Shown: positions 20,275 to 29,450 of the stretch, piece after piece | Layout: each line of letters starts with the position of its first letter | How positions within the stretch are numbered: position 1 is the first letter of the stretch | Source: Alphaproteobacteria bacterium | GTDB taxonomy: Bacteria; Pseudomonadota; Alphaproteobacteria; Micropepsales; Micropepsaceae | Direction of reading: 5' to 3' | DNA: 32,475 bases | Assembly: GCA_947445215.1 (NCBI GenBank) | Contig: CANFDA010000008.1 | Span: 1-32,475, forward strand | Notes under the pieces: model-generated | Database searches by the model: none | What the model was told of the DNA's origin: nothing | What the model saw: the letters and a program-made list of their open reading frames with translations, nothing else | Program-made: the position numbers and the translations under genes

Positions 20275-20841
20275 TCAGCCGCCGTTGAGCTGCCAGATCG
20301 CGTAGTTGAGGCAGAGGGCGAAGCTCACCCAGGCCAGATAGGGCAACATTAAAAGGCCCGCGACGCGGTCCTTGCGCCAGAACAGCACCGCCGTCGCGGC
20401 GATGGCCAGCCACAGCGCCGCCATTTCCACCAGCGCCACCAGCAGCAGATGCGCGCCGAAAAACAGCGGCGTCCAGAGGAAGTTCAAAGCCAGTTGCACG
20501 CCCCACAGCGCCATTTCTGGCGACTTCAGGCCTTTGCCCCCTCTGCCTTCGCTGGCCTGACGGCCAGCTACGGCGTCTCCCCCACTTTGCGCTTCGTACG
20601 CGGGGGAGGCGATCTTCCACACCCGCCAGGCCGCGACCGCCATCAGGATGTAGAGCGTCGTCCAGACCGGGGCGAACAGCCAGTTGGGCGGGTTGAAGCT
20701 GGGCTTGGCCAGACCGGCATACCAGGTGGGGATGTTGGGCTCGGTGAAGAAGGTGCCCGACGCCCCTACCAAGAGGGTGACGAGAATGAAGGCCAGCAGG
20801 GGCCGGTTCTTTCCAGGTTCGGCTTCGCGGTCAAAAAGCAT
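20275..20841 (-). CDS. tspO: TspO/MBR family membrane protein with a repeat-derived insertion
   Basis: TspO proteins are five-helix membrane proteins that bind tetrapyrroles. Family blocks are visible: WYAGLAKPSFNPPNWLFAPVW, LALNFLWTPLFFG, and a late LNYAIWQLN. The product has 188 residues, against the usual 155-165. The excess sits in the loop after the second helix (about residues 77-105, ASPAYEAQSGGDAVAGRQ and following). That stretch is encoded by 20531-20610, which contains two palindromes (CTCCCCC/GGGGGAG and GCTGGCC/GGCCAGC). It therefore looks like an intergenic repeat inserted in frame. There is no SD; a TATGGT hexamer ends 5 nt before the ATG, suggesting a leaderless message. Confidence 0.9.
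   Translation of the reverse strand: MLFDREAEPGKNRPLLAFILVTLLVGASGTFFTEPNIPTWYAGLAKPSFNPPNWLFAPVWTTLYILMAVAAWRVWKIASPAYEAQSGGDAVAGRQASEGRGGKGLKSPEMALWGVQLALNFLWTPLFFGAHLLLVALVEMAALWLAIAATAVLFWRKDRVAGLLMLPYLAWVSFALCLNYAIWQLNGG
20531..20610 (-). repeat. Palindromic repeat inserted in frame within tspO
   Basis: The segment contains CTCCCCC (20577-20583) pairing with GGGGGAG (20602-20608), and GCTGGCC (20551-20557) pairing with GGCCAGC (20562-20568), followed on the minus strand by GAGGGGGCAAAGGC. The arrangement resembles the common alphaproteobacterial CTCCCCC...GGGGGAG...GGAGGGGGC intergenic repeat. It coincides with the extra residues in TspO. Confidence 0.65.
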
Positions 20842-20950
20842 GGGTCACCATAGATTTGCCCAACATTACAGGGAATTTAAGAATCAGGTGCCAAGTTCCG
20901 AAACAAGGCTTGCGGAACCCCCGACAATAAGGGGAGCTGGGAAGATACGC

Positions 20951-21553
20951 ATGGAACGCCTGAGGGGATTTGCCGGACGCATGCTGTATCCCCTGCTGGG
21001 CTATCGGCCGTAGCGGGTCGATGCCGCCACCTGGGACCGGGAATATAGCAGCGGCGCCTGGGACTATCTGGGCGGCATCGAGAATGTCGCGGGCCAGGCC
21101 TCGGTGATGGGCTACTGCCAGCACCTGGCCCCCGCCAACATCCTGGATGCGGGCTGCGGCGAAGGCCTGCTGGCGGCCAAGCTGCGGCTGCTCGACTATG
21201 AAAGGTATCTCAGCCTCGACATTTCCGCCGCAGCCATCGCGCGGGCGAATGAAAATCTGGGCGACAGCCGCACCGGCTTTGAAGTGACCGACCTGCACAG
21301 CTTCGAAAGCCCGGACCGCTTCGACGCCATCATCTTCAACCAGAGTCTCTACTATCCTACCGATCCGGCTTCGGTGCTGACGCGCTATGCCGCCATGCTG
21401 GCGCCGGGCGGTCACTTCATTCTCTCCATGGCCGACCAGCCGCGCACCCGCGCGCTGTGGCCGCTGGTGGAACAGGTGCTGCAGACGCAGGACATGATGG
21501 ACACGCGCCAGGGTGCAGGACGTGTGATTACGAAGGTTCTGACGCCGCGCTGA
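20951..21553 (+). pseudogene. SAM-dependent methyltransferase interrupted by one in-frame TAG
   Basis: An ATG at 20951 with a GGGAAG SD opens a 200-codon frame ending TGA at 21553, broken only by TAG at 21011-21013 (codon 21). The segment before reads MERLRGFAGRMLYPLLGYRP, and the frame resumes RVDAATWDREYSSGAWDYL. Motif I (ILDAGCGEG, about residues 64-72), an acidic residue after strand two (SLDISAAAI) and motif IV-like DAIIFNQSLYY are intact, so it is a class I methyltransferase. The substrate is unknown. Internal starts after the stop (for example ATG 21104, 149 residues) have poor SDs. A GAG or CAG to TAG change, or a base-call error, would explain the break. It is divergent from tspO. 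Confidence 0.8.
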
Positions 21554-21572
21554 CTGCGCACATCAAACTCTA

Positions 21573-21658
21573 TGTCATGGCCCACTTTACGTGGGCCCTC
21601 CAGGGCAACAAACGCGCTCGACGATCCCTGGATGGCCCGGGCAGGCCGGACCATGACA
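21573..21658. repeat. Palindromic intergenic repeat between convergent genes
   Basis: Outer ends TGTCATGG and CCATGACA are inverted. Inside are TGTCATGGCCCAC/GTGGGCC (21573-21597) and CCAGGG/CCCTGG arms, then GATGGCCCGGGCAGGCCGGA. It fills almost the whole gap between the convergent methyltransferase and M20 peptidase genes. Its first 13 bases are identical to the arm of the 29044-29074 palindrome. Confidence 0.8.
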
Positions 21659-21666
21659 ATTTGGGA

Positions 21667-23073
21667 TCAACGCGCGGCGTGATCCGACAATACCGAAGCG
21701 ATGGCGGCGGTGAGCTTCTTGGCATAGCCGATGTCGAGAAATTCGTTCGGGCCATGCGCGTTGGAATGCGGCCCCAGCACGCCGGTAATGACGAACTGGG
21801 TTTCGGGATAGCGCCGCCCCAGCATGCCCATGAAGGGGATCGAGCCGCCTTCGCCCTGGGCAGCCATTGATTTTCCGAAAGCGGCCTGGCTGGCCTTTTC
21901 CAGTGAAGCGGCCAGCCAAGGCGCGAGCGTCGGCGCGTTCCAGCCATTCTCCCCGCGCGGCGCTTCGAACGAAACCTCAGCGTTGTAAGGCGAATCACGC
22001 TCCAGCGCCGCCTTCACCGCCGCGCGCGCGGCTTCGGCATCGCCGCTGGGCGGAACGCGGATGGAAAGCTTCAGGGTGGTGAAGGGCAACAGCACATTGC
22101 CGCCGTTGGCGGGGGCGGGATAACCGTCCACCGCCGTGATCGCCAGCTGCGCCTTCCAGGTCTTCTGGAGGATGGCGTCTTCGTTGCTGCCTGCCATCGC
22201 CTGCGTGCCGCCCGCAAACGGCAGCTCGGTGATGACGGTATCGCCCAGAATCGCCGCCGCCGCGCGCGCCTGCGCCACGCGATCTTCCGGAATCGCCACC
22301 TGCAACTGCGGTACTATGATCTCGCCGGTTTCGATATTCTCGATCCGCGACAGAAGATGCCGCGCGATGCGGAAGGAGGACGGCACGATGCCGCTGGCCG
22401 CGCCGCTATGCACGCCTTCGTCCAGCACCCGCACCGTCAAGGTGCCGATCACCATGCCGCGCAAACTGGTGGTGAGCCACAATTGCTCGTAATTGCCGCA
22501 GCCCGAATCAAGGCAGACGACCAGATCGGGCGTGCCGATACGGTCCGAGAAATGCGCGATATAGGCGGGCAGGTCGGGCGAACCGCTCTCTTCACTCGCC
22601 TCGATGATGATCACGGTGCGCGAATGGGGGATGCCTTGTTCTTTCAGCGCCAGCAGCGCCGACAGCGCCGCGAACAAAGCATAGCCGTCATCGGCGCCGC
22701 CGCGCCCGTACAGCCGCCCATCCTTGATGACGGGCTCCCACGGGCCTGTGGTCCAGCCCGCCATTTCCGGCTGCTTGTCGAGATGGCCGTACACCAGCAG
22801 AGTTCCCGGCCCACTGCCTGGCACTTCAATGAAGATCAGCGGCGTGCGGCCCGGCAGGCGCGCCACGTCCAGCGTCGCGCCTTCAAAGGCCGTCAGCTTT
22901 TTGCGCGCCCAGGCCGCGAACATTTCCACGGCGCGGTCCATGTGACCATTCGCTTCCCAGGCGGGATCGAAGGCCGGGCTCTTGTTGGGAATGCGGATGT
23001 AATCGCTCAGCGTGGGGACGATCTCGCTGTCCCACAATGTCGCGATGCTGTCCGACGCTTTGCTCCGATCCAT
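21667..23073 (-). CDS. M20-family metallopeptidase (dipeptidase-like)
   Basis: M20 peptidases are cytosolic di-zinc enzymes that cleave dipeptides or N-acyl amino acids. The 468-residue product shows the expected metal set: YGHLDKQP (His, Asp), GRGGADDGY (bridging Asp), EASEESGSPD (the catalytic and metal glutamates), CLDSGC, and a late HGPNEFLD. The lid domain lies between about residues 205 and 380. The pattern is nearest the CNDP2/dipeptidase-like branch; substrate cannot be read. There is no signal peptide. The start codon overlaps the stop of the malic enzyme gene by one base (TAATG), so it is the second gene of a coupled pair. Confidence 0.93.
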   Translation of the reverse strand: MDRSKASDSIATLWDSEIVPTLSDYIRIPNKSPAFDPAWEANGHMDRAVEMFAAWARKKLTAFEGATLDVARLPGRTPLIFIEVPGSGPGTLLVYGHLDKQPEMAGWTTGPWEPVIKDGRLYGRGGADDGYALFAALSALLALKEQGIPHSRTVIIIEASEESGSPDLPAYIAHFSDRIGTPDLVVCLDSGCGNYEQLWLTTSLRGMVIGTLTVRVLDEGVHSGAASGIVPSSFRIARHLLSRIENIETGEIIVPQLQVAIPEDRVAQARAAAAILGDTVITELPFAGGTQAMAGSNEDAILQKTWKAQLAITAVDGYPAPANGGNVLLPFTTLKLSIRVPPSGDAEAARAAVKAALERDSPYNAEVSFEAPRGENGWNAPTLAPWLAASLEKASQAAFGKSMAAQGEGGSIPFMGMLGRRYPETQFVITGVLGPHSNAHGPNEFLDIGYAKKLTAAIASVLSDHAAR

Positions 23074-25331
23074 TAGCGATTGATATCATAGGCCGCGACC
23101 AGGGCGGCATTGTAGATTTCGCTCATCTTGGCGCCCAGCGGCGCGATCTGCACCGGCTTTTCCAGCCCCACCAGCATGGGCTCCATCACGGAGGCCTGCC
23201 CCATCTGCTGCAACAGCTTGGTGGAGATGGAAGCGGAATGGATCGCCGGCATGATCAGGACATTGGCGGTGTCGGTGATGCGGGCGAAAGGATAAAGTGC
23301 CAGCTTGTCTTTATCCAGCGCCACATCGATCGCCATTTCACCGTCATACTCAAAGTCGACGCCACGCGTTTCCAGGATCTGCACCGCCTCGATGATGCGT
23401 TCGCTGCGCTCACTGCGGGGAAAGCCGAAGGTGGACGACGCCAGCAGCGCCACGCGCGGCGTCAGGCCGAGACGGCGCGCCGCCGCCGCCGCCTGCACGG
23501 CGATGTCGGCCAATTGTTCGGAGGTCGGCATTTCGGTGACGGAAGTATCGGCCACCAGCACGATGCGGCCACGCGCGAAGATCGCCTGCAGCCCGATGGG
23601 GCGCTTGCCCGGCGGCGGGTCCAGCACGGTGCGGACATCCGCCAGCGCCTGGGCATAGTTGCGGGTGACGCCCGTCACCATGGCGTCGGCATCGCCCGCT
23701 TTCAGCATGGAGGCGGCATAGATGTTGCGGTCATTGTTCACCATGCGCACGGCATCACGGTAAAGCCCGCCGCGGCGCTGGATGCGCTGGTAGAGCGCCT
23801 CGGTATAGGCGCCGGATTCCTGTGCCGAACGCGGCACGCGGATTTCCAATAGGTTTTCATCCAGCCCGGCGCGCTGCATGCCCGCCTTGATGACTTCGAC
23901 GCGGCCCACAAGAATCGCATTGCCCAGGCCGGAATTCTGGAACGCGGCTGCGGCGCGGATGACGCTGTCTTCCTCGCCTTCGGCGAACACCACCCGCTTG
24001 GGCGCGCTGCGCACCGCGTTGGTCACCATCTGGAACAGGCCCGCGCTGGGATCCAGGCGGGCGGACAGTTCATAGGCATAGGCCGCCAGGTTGGGAATCG
24101 GCTTCTTGGCGACGCCGCTTTCCATCGCCGCCTTGGCGACGGCGGCGGAAACGCGGCTTATCAGGCGCGGATCGAACGGCACGGGAATGATGTAGTCGGG
24201 CCCATAGGCCGGGCGCGCGCCGCGATAGGCGGCGGCGACTTCATCGGGCACGTCCTCGCGCGCCAGGGCGGCGATGGCGTGGGCGGCGGCGATCTTCATT
24301 TCTTCATTGATGGTGGTGGCGCGCACATCCAAAGCGCCACGGAAGATGTAGGGGAAGCCCAGCACATTGTTCACCTGGTTGGGATAGTCGCTGCGGCCGG
24401 TGGCGATGATGACATCGCCGCGCACCGCCTTGGCATCGTCGGGCAGGATTTCCGGATCGGGATTGGCCATGGCGAAGACGATGGGATTGGCCGCCATGCT
24501 GCGCAGCATGTCGTCCGTCAGCGCGCCCTTGGCCGACAGTCCTAAGAAAACATCACAGCCCACCATGGCGTCAGCCAGGCTGCGGGCCTTGGTCTCGACC
24601 GCATGGGCCGACTTCCACTGGTTCATGCCCTCGGTACGGCCGCGATAGATCACGCCCTTGGTGTCGCAGAGAATGACATTCTCGGACCGCACGCCCATCG
24701 ATTTGAGCAGTTCGATACAGGCGATGCCCGCCGCGCCCGCGCCATTGGTCACCACCTTGATCGCGTCCAGCTTGCGGCCGGTGAGGTGACAGGCATTGAT
24801 GACGCCCGCCGCCGAAATGATGGCGGTGCCGTGCTGATCGTCATGGAACACCGGAATGTCCATCAGCTCGCGCAGGCGCTGCTCGATGATGAAACAATCG
24901 GGGGCCTTGATGTCTTCCAAATTGATGCCGCCGAAGCTGGGCCCCAGATAGCGCACCGCGTTGATGAACTGGTCGACGTCCTTGGTGTCCACCTCCAGGT
25001 CGATGGAATTGACGTCGGCAAAGCGCTTGAACAGGACGCTCTTGCCTTCCATCACCGGCTTGCTCGCCAGCGCGCCCAGATCGCCCAGCCCCAGAATGGC
25101 GGTGCCATTGGAAATGACCGCCACCAGATTGCCGCGCGTGGTGTAGTCCCAGGCCAGCTCCGGGTTCTCGGCGATGGCCCGCACCGGCACGGCGACGCCG
25201 GGGGAATAGGCCAGCGCCAGGTCGCGCTGGGTCGCCATCGGCTTGGTGGGGACGATTTCCAGCTTGCCGGGCTTGGCGCCGGCATGGAACGCCAGGGCTT
25301 CCTCGTCGGTGAAAGAGGGGCGTTTCGACAT
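23073..25331 (-). CDS. maeB: NADP-dependent malic enzyme fused to a phosphotransacetylase-like domain
   Basis: The enzyme decarboxylates malate to pyruvate with NAD(P) reduction. The 752-residue product is the long MaeB form: an N-terminal malic domain (about 15-160, [12 protein letters not shown]), a catalytic block [10 protein letters not shown], a nucleotide-binding domain with NGAGAAGIA (about 190-400), and a C-terminal phosphotransacetylase-like domain (about 430-752, [17 protein letters not shown]). In the family this last domain is regulatory and binds acetyl-CoA. The ATG at 25331 ([13 protein letters not shown]) is chosen by homology; only a distant GGGAAG precedes it. It is divergent from mutS with an 85-bp gap and overlaps the M20 peptidase gene. 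Confidence 0.97.
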   Translation of the reverse strand: MSKRPSFTDEEALAFHAGAKPGKLEIVPTKPMATQRDLALAYSPGVAVPVRAIAENPELAWDYTTRGNLVAVISNGTAILGLGDLGALASKPVMEGKSVLFKRFADVNSIDLEVDTKDVDQFINAVRYLGPSFGGINLEDIKAPDCFIIEQRLRELMDIPVFHDDQHGTAIISAAGVINACHLTGRKLDAIKVVTNGAGAAGIACIELLKSMGVRSENVILCDTKGVIYRGRTEGMNQWKSAHAVETKARSLADAMVGCDVFLGLSAKGALTDDMLRSMAANPIVFAMANPDPEILPDDAKAVRGDVIIATGRSDYPNQVNNVLGFPYIFRGALDVRATTINEEMKIAAAHAIAALAREDVPDEVAAAYRGARPAYGPDYIIPVPFDPRLISRVSAAVAKAAMESGVAKKPIPNLAAYAYELSARLDPSAGLFQMVTNAVRSAPKRVVFAEGEEDSVIRAAAAFQNSGLGNAILVGRVEVIKAGMQRAGLDENLLEIRVPRSAQESGAYTEALYQRIQRRGGLYRDAVRMVNNDRNIYAASMLKAGDADAMVTGVTRNYAQALADVRTVLDPPPGKRPIGLQAIFARGRIVLVADTSVTEMPTSEQLADIAVQAAAAARRLGLTPRVALLASSTFGFPRSERSERIIEAVQILETRGVDFEYDGEMAIDVALDKDKLALYPFARITDTANVLIMPAIHSASISTKLLQQMGQASVMEPMLVGLEKPVQIAPLGAKMSEIYNAALVAAYDINR

Positions 25332-25404
25332 GGCTTTCAAATCTTCCCAAAGGCATCCACAGGCTAGCAGGGGAAGCGGGCGGGCGGGCAAAAAAACGCT
25401 CTGC

Positions 25405-25416
25405 TATGATGCCCGC
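25405..25416 (+). promoter_or_regulatory. -10 element placed for a leaderless mutS transcript
   Basis: TATGAT (25405-25410) ends 6 nt before the mutS ATG, so the expected transcription start is at or next to the A of ATG. There is no Shine-Dalgarno sequence. No good -35 was found. Confidence 0.5.
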
Positions 25417-28077
25417 ATGAGCAGAATGCCCAATGAAACCGATATCTCGGCAGCCGACGGCATCACGCCGATGATGGCGCAGTATCTGTCGCTCAAGTCC
25501 GCGCATCCCGACTATCTGCTGTTCTACCGCATGGGCGATTTCTACGAGCTGTTTTTTGCGGACGCAGCAAAGGCCGCCGAGGCGCTGGACATCGCCCTGA
25601 CAAAACGCGGCAAGCATCTGGGCGAAGACATTCCCATGTGCGGCGTGCCGGTGCACAGCGCCGAAGCCTATCTGGAAAAGCTGATCCGCAGCGGCCATCG
25701 CGTCGCGGTGTGCGAACAGATCGAAGATCCCGCCGAAGCGAAAAAGCGCGGCAGCAAATCCGTGGTGAAGCGCGACGTGGTGCGGCTGGTGACGCCGGGC
25801 ACGCTGACCGAGGATGCCCTGCTGGAAGCAAGGGCGTCGAACATTCTCGCCGCGCTGGGCCGCAGCGGGAGTTCGTTCGCGCTGGCCGCCGCCGACATGT
25901 CCACCGGCCGCTTCGAAGTCAGCGCCGTGGCGGAAGACGAAGTCGCCGCCGAACTGGCGCGGCTGTCGCCAAAGGAATTGCTGCTGCCCGATGCGCTGGT
26001 CAGCCATGACGGCTTCAAGCCCCTGTTCGCAGCGCTGAAGATCGCGCTGTCGCCGCTGCCCGCCTCGCGTTTCGATTCCGATGCTGGGGCGCGGGCGCTG
26101 CAATCGCATTACGGCCTCTTGTCGCTCGATGGCCTGGGATCGTTCGCGCGCGCCGAATTGTCGGCGGCAGGAGCGCTGATCGCCTACATCGACCTGACGC
26201 AAAAGGGCCGCAAGGTGGCGCTGCGCCGCCTGGCCAAGGTGCAGCCGGCGCAATTTGTCGGCATCGACGCGGCGACACGGCGCAATCTCGAACTCGACCA
26301 GACTTTGTCGGGGTCGCGGGGCGGCTCGCTCCTGGCCACCATCGATCGCACGGTGACGGCCTCGGGCGCGCGCCTGCTGGCGGCGCGGCTGGCGGCACCG
26401 CTGACCGGCATCGCCATGATCGCATCGCGGCAGGACGGGGTGGAAGGGTTCGCCGCAGATTCCGATCAGCGGCGCAAGGCGCGCGAGCATTTGCGCACCG
26501 CTCCCGACATGGCCCGCGCCCTGGCGCGCATTTCGGTGGGTCGCGGCGGGCCGCGCGACCTCGGCAATTTGCGCGACGGCGCCAAGGCGGCGCGGCGGCT
26601 GCGTGACGACATGAATGAGTTGCGCGGTGAAGCCGCCGATGCCCATGCCGCGCTGACGCAAGGCATCGCCGATCTGTCGCAATTGTCGGATCGCCTGTCC
26701 TTCCTGCTGGTGGAAGAACCGCCTTATCTTTCGCGCGATGGCGGCTTCATCGTCGCCGGGGCGCAGGCGCCGCTGGACGAACTGCGCGCGCTGCGCGACG
26801 AATCCCGCCGCGTCATCGCCCTGCTGGAAGGCAAGTACAAGACCGAATCCGGCGTCAGCCAGTTGCGCATCAAGCACAATGGTGTGCTGGGCTATTTCAT
26901 CGAAGTCGCGCAGCAGCACGCTGACAAATTGATGGCGAACAAGGAATTGTTCCGCCATCGCCAGACCATGGCGGGGGCGGTGCGCTTCTCCACCGACGAG
27001 CTCGCGGGCCTGGCCGCGCGCATCGCCGAAGCGGCGGAAAGCGCGCTGGCGCTGGAAACCGCTTTATTTAACGAGATGTGTGATCTCGCCTTGGCCCATG
27101 CCGAACCCATCGCGGCGGCGGCGGATGCGCTGTCGGTGATCGATGTCGCGTCCAGCCTGGGCGAATTGGCGGTGGCGCAGCGTTACGCGCGTCCGAAGGT
27201 GGATGACAGCCTCGCCTTCCACATCACCCGTGGCCGCCATCCCGTGGTCGAAGCGGCGCTGGCGGCCCAGCATGCCGGGCCCTTCGTCGCCAATGATTGC
27301 GACTTGTCTCCAGAAGCGCGTGGCCGCCTATGGTTGCTCACCGGCCCCAACATGGCGGGCAAATCCACCTTTCTGCGCCAGAACGCTATCATCGCGCTGC
27401 TGGCGCAGATGGGCAGCTTCGTCCCCGCCGAAGCGGCGCATATCGGCGTCATCGACCGGCTCTTCTCCCGTGTCGGCGCGGGCGACGATCTGGCGGCGGG
27501 GCGCAGCACCTTCATGGTCGAGATGGTGGAGACGGCGGCGATCCTCAATCAGGCGACGCAGCGTTCGCTGGTCATTCTGGACGAGATCGGGCGCGGCACC
27601 GCGACCTATGACGGCCTCGCCATTGCCTGGGCAGCGGCGGAGCATCTCTACGAGGACAACCGCAGTCGCGCCCTGTTCGCCACGCATTATCACGAGCTGG
27701 TGGCGCTGTGTGAAAGGCTGGACAAGGCGGCCTGCGTCACCATGAAGGTGAAGGAATGGAACGACAGTATCGTGTTCCTGCACGAAGTCGCGGCGGGCGC
27801 TGCGGATCGTTCCTATGGCATCCATGTCGCCAAGCTGGCGGGCCTGCCCGCCGCCGTGGTGCATCGCGCGGAAGCCGTGCTTGCTGCGCTGGAAGAGGGC
27901 CGCGAAGGTCACAAGCCGCTGGCGCGGATCGACGAGTTGCCGCTGTTCTCCGCCTCTGCCGCGCCGCCGCCCAAGCCGAGTGCAGTGGAAGAGGCATTGA
28001 AAACTGTCGAGCCGGATTCCCTTTCGCCGAAGGAGGCGCTGGAGATTCTCTACGCGCTGAAGAAGAAGCTGCCTTAA
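25417..28077 (+). CDS. mutS: DNA mismatch repair ATPase MutS
   Basis: MutS recognises mismatches and starts mismatch repair. The 886-residue protein has the mismatch-reading FYE motif at residues 42-44, the connector and lever domains, and the ATPase with Walker [10 protein letters not shown] (643-651), the Walker B block [14 protein letters not shown] (about 720), and the ABC-type histidine region FATHYHEL. The start at 25417 (MSRMPNETD) removes non-conserved upstream residues that overlap the divergent malic enzyme gene; ATG at 25426 is an alternative. There is no SD, and a TATGAT hexamer ends 6 nt before the ATG. The TAA overlaps the stop of the convergent acetyltransferase frame (28074-28077). 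Confidence 0.97.
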   Translation: MSRMPNETDISAADGITPMMAQYLSLKSAHPDYLLFYRMGDFYELFFADAAKAAEALDIALTKRGKHLGEDIPMCGVPVHSAEAYLEKLIRSGHRVAVCEQIEDPAEAKKRGSKSVVKRDVVRLVTPGTLTEDALLEARASNILAALGRSGSSFALAAADMSTGRFEVSAVAEDEVAAELARLSPKELLLPDALVSHDGFKPLFAALKIALSPLPASRFDSDAGARALQSHYGLLSLDGLGSFARAELSAAGALIAYIDLTQKGRKVALRRLAKVQPAQFVGIDAATRRNLELDQTLSGSRGGSLLATIDRTVTASGARLLAARLAAPLTGIAMIASRQDGVEGFAADSDQRRKAREHLRTAPDMARALARISVGRGGPRDLGNLRDGAKAARRLRDDMNELRGEAADAHAALTQGIADLSQLSDRLSFLLVEEPPYLSRDGGFIVAGAQAPLDELRALRDESRRVIALLEGKYKTESGVSQLRIKHNGVLGYFIEVAQQHADKLMANKELFRHRQTMAGAVRFSTDELAGLAARIAEAAESALALETALFNEMCDLALAHAEPIAAAADALSVIDVASSLGELAVAQRYARPKVDDSLAFHITRGRHPVVEAALAAQHAGPFVANDCDLSPEARGRLWLLTGPNMAGKSTFLRQNAIIALLAQMGSFVPAEAAHIGVIDRLFSRVGAGDDLAAGRSTFMVEMVETAAILNQATQRSLVILDEIGRGTATYDGLAIAWAAAEHLYEDNRSRALFATHYHELVALCERLDKAACVTMKVKEWNDSIVFLHEVAAGAADRSYGIHVAKLAGLPAAVVHRAEAVLAALEEGREGHKPLARIDELPLFSASAAPPPKPSAVEEALKTVEPDSLSPKEALEILYALKKKLP

Positions 28078-28511
28078 AGCGCCTTGTGAAAATAGACCAC
28101 GCGCTCGGTCTCCGCGAAGCCGATAGCCTGGTGCATCGCGTGGCTTTGGGCATTGTCCAGCAACGCGTCCGAAGCCAGTTCGCTCAGGCCGCGTTCCGCC
28201 GCTCACGCCACCACGCGCGCAACCAGCGCCTGCGCCACACCCTGGCGGCGATGCGGCTCCGTCACGAATAGGCCTTCGACGAAAGCCACGGGCGAGGTTT
28301 CGCAGCCATTGACGTAATCGTGCCGTACCATCGCCTCGATAAAGCCGATGGCGGTGCCACCTGCGTCGCGGGCAATGAAATTGGCCGCGACGCAGTCTGT
28401 CAGCATCCTGTCCAGATCGCCCGCCAGATTCGCCGCCTCGTCGGGCCACAGAGCCACCCGTAGCGCCAGCCATTCGGGCTTCATCACCGCATTGATCGGC
28501 TCGATCCGCAT
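28074..28511 (-). pseudogene. AAC(6')-like GNAT acetyltransferase interrupted by one in-frame TGA
   Basis: An ATG at 28511 preceded by a strong AGGAGG SD opens a 145-codon frame ending TAA at 28074, broken only by TGA at 28205-28203 (codon 103). The intact part shows MRIEPIN, ALWPDE, NGCETSPVAFVEGLFV and the acetyl-CoA motif RRQGVAQAL. The rest continues AAERGLSELASD, then [14 protein letters not shown]. This pattern is close to chromosomal aminoglycoside 6'-N-acetyltransferases, but the natural substrate is unknown. At the stop, relatives have tryptophan (the WA of helix alpha-4), so TGG to TGA is the simplest change. The truncated 102-residue product lacks the C-terminal strands. Confidence 0.82.
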
Positions 28512-28535
28512 CTCGCTCCTCCTGCGGCCTTAGGT

Positions 28536-28547
28536 TATCATCCGGCC
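28536..28547 (+). promoter_or_regulatory. -10 element placed for a leaderless stress-protein transcript
   Basis: TATCAT (28536-28541) ends exactly 6 nt before the ATG at 28548, with no SD in between. The arrangement matches that before mutS. No clear -35 is seen. Confidence 0.45.
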
Positions 28548-29036
28548 ATGAGCTCGTCAGGCACTCCATCCTCTTTGGGCCGCGCCCCCCGCAAATTCCT
28601 AGTGGTTATCGACCGGACGCCGAAATGCGCCGTCGCCCTGCGCTTCGCCACCCGCCGCGCCCAGCATACCGGCGGCCGCGTCACCCTGATGTGCGCGGCG
28701 TCGCCGCCCGACTTCCAGCAATGGCGCGGGGTGGAAGAGATCATGAAGGACGAGGCCCATGCCGAAGCCGAAGGCCTGCTTTATGCCGCCCACAAGACGG
28801 TGAACGACCTGTCGGGCATCCTGCCGGAACTGGTGATCCCCTATGGCGAGATCACCGCCTGCCTCGGCAAGATCCTGAAAGAAGACAAGGACATCTCGAT
28901 CCTGGTGCTGGCCTCGGGCGCGGGCAAGGAAGGTCAGGGCCCGCTGGTCTCCCTGTTCGGATCGGCGGTGCAGTCCATCCCGGTGACGATTGTTCCGGGT
29001 AATTTTACCGACGCGCAGATCTACGCTCTCGCCTAA
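28548..29036 (+). CDS. Universal stress protein (UspA family)
   Basis: The 162-residue protein begins with a short Ser/Pro-rich leader and then the Usp fold: strand RKFLVVIDRTPKCAVALRFA (about 15-34), a long middle with the helix around EEIMKDEAHAEAEGLL, and a C-terminal block ISILVLASGAGKEGQGPLVS that stands where ATP-binding Usp proteins have GxxGxxxxxx(G/S). Function of individual Usp proteins is generally undefined. It is divergent from the AAC(6')-like gene and followed by a palindromic repeat. Confidence 0.85.
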   Translation: MSSSGTPSSLGRAPRKFLVVIDRTPKCAVALRFATRRAQHTGGRVTLMCAASPPDFQQWRGVEEIMKDEAHAEAEGLLYAAHKTVNDLSGILPELVIPYGEITACLGKILKEDKDISILVLASGAGKEGQGPLVSLFGSAVQSIPVTIVPGNFTDAQIYALA

Positions 29037-29043
29037 CTCCTGT

Positions 29044-29074
29044 TGTCATGGCCCACATAAAGTGGGCCATGACA
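29044..29074. repeat. Perfect 13-bp inverted repeat
   Basis: Arms TGTCATGGCCCAC (29044-29056) and GTGGGCCATGACA (29062-29074) surround ATAAA. The left arm is identical to the start of the 21573-21658 repeat. It lies 8 nt after the stress-protein stop and may end that transcript, though no T-run follows. Confidence 0.9.
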
Positions 29075-29103
29075 GGGGAGGCTCTGGGGTCTAAACTCCA
29101 CCC
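29069..29103 (+). promoter_or_regulatory. Candidate promoter of the HIG1-domain gene using the repeat arm
   Basis: ATGACA (29069-29074, five of six matches to TTGACA) forms the end of the palindrome. TAAACT (29092-29097) follows after 17 bp, and ends 6 nt before the ATG at 29104, predicting a leaderless message. No SD is present. Confidence 0.45.
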
Positions 29104-29301
29104 ATGGGCAACGCCGTCATCATCATCGCCATCTTCACCGTTTTCGTCGTCCTCTGCCTGGGGCTCTACACCCTGTGGAAGGGCGGCGAGACCGCCGCGA
29201 CCTGGTCGAACAAGCTGATGCGCATCCGCGTCCTGGCCCAGTTCGTGGCCATCGTCCTGATCATGATCGTGCTCTGGGCTTCGCAAAGCGGTCAGCCCTG
29301 A
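29104..29301 (+). CDS. HIG1-domain twin-transmembrane protein
   Basis: This 65-residue protein has two hydrophobic helices (about 4-24 and 44-60) joined by a polar loop containing SNKLMRIRVLAQFVAI, the basic signature of the HIG_1_N domain. Mitochondrial HIG1/Rcf1 proteins associate with cytochrome c oxidase and respiratory supercomplexes. Short alphaproteobacterial versions are common, with roles mostly untested. The product probably sits in the inner membrane. It lies between the stress-protein gene and leuC in the same direction. Confidence 0.85.
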   Translation: MGNAVIIIAIFTVFVVLCLGLYTLWKGGETAATWSNKLMRIRVLAQFVAIVLIMIVLWASQSGQP

Positions 29302-29318
29302 CCCCGCAGCTGCCCGGC

Positions 29319-29347
29319 TTGCTGTCCCCAGCCCTGACTTATATGTA
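29319..29347 (+). promoter_or_regulatory. Candidate leuC promoter
   Basis: TTGCTG (29319-29324) and TATGTA (29342-29347) are separated by 17 bp and would give a leader of about 100 nt. The leader has no leucine-rich peptide frame that I can see. Confidence 0.35.
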
Positions 29348-29395
29348 AGCGCTCTTCAGGGCGGCCCGCCCGCTACCACCCGAGAGGGGGTACCC

Positions 29396-29428
29396 GGAAA
29401 AGTGCGAAACGAATGGGGAGACTTTCCG
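29396..29428 (+). repeat. Degenerate stem-loop repeat in the leuC leader
   Basis: GGAAAAGTGCGAAACG (29396 onwards) and GACTTTCCG form near-inverted arms GGAAAAGT/ACTTTCC. The GGAAAAGTG start matches copies A-C at 8.7-9.4 kb, but the outer GCGCGGCC arms are missing. Confidence 0.5.
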
Positions 29429-29450
29429 TTTCCCTCCAATGAGTTAGGTC

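Noticed and set aside
24841-26958. Minus-strand open frame spanning mutS into maeB
   Set aside because: It overlaps two certain genes and shows no family motif.
28203-28205. TGA in the acetyltransferase as selenocysteine
   Set aside because: The position is a conserved Trp in relatives, not a redox Cys, and I see no convincing downstream selenocysteine insertion hairpin.
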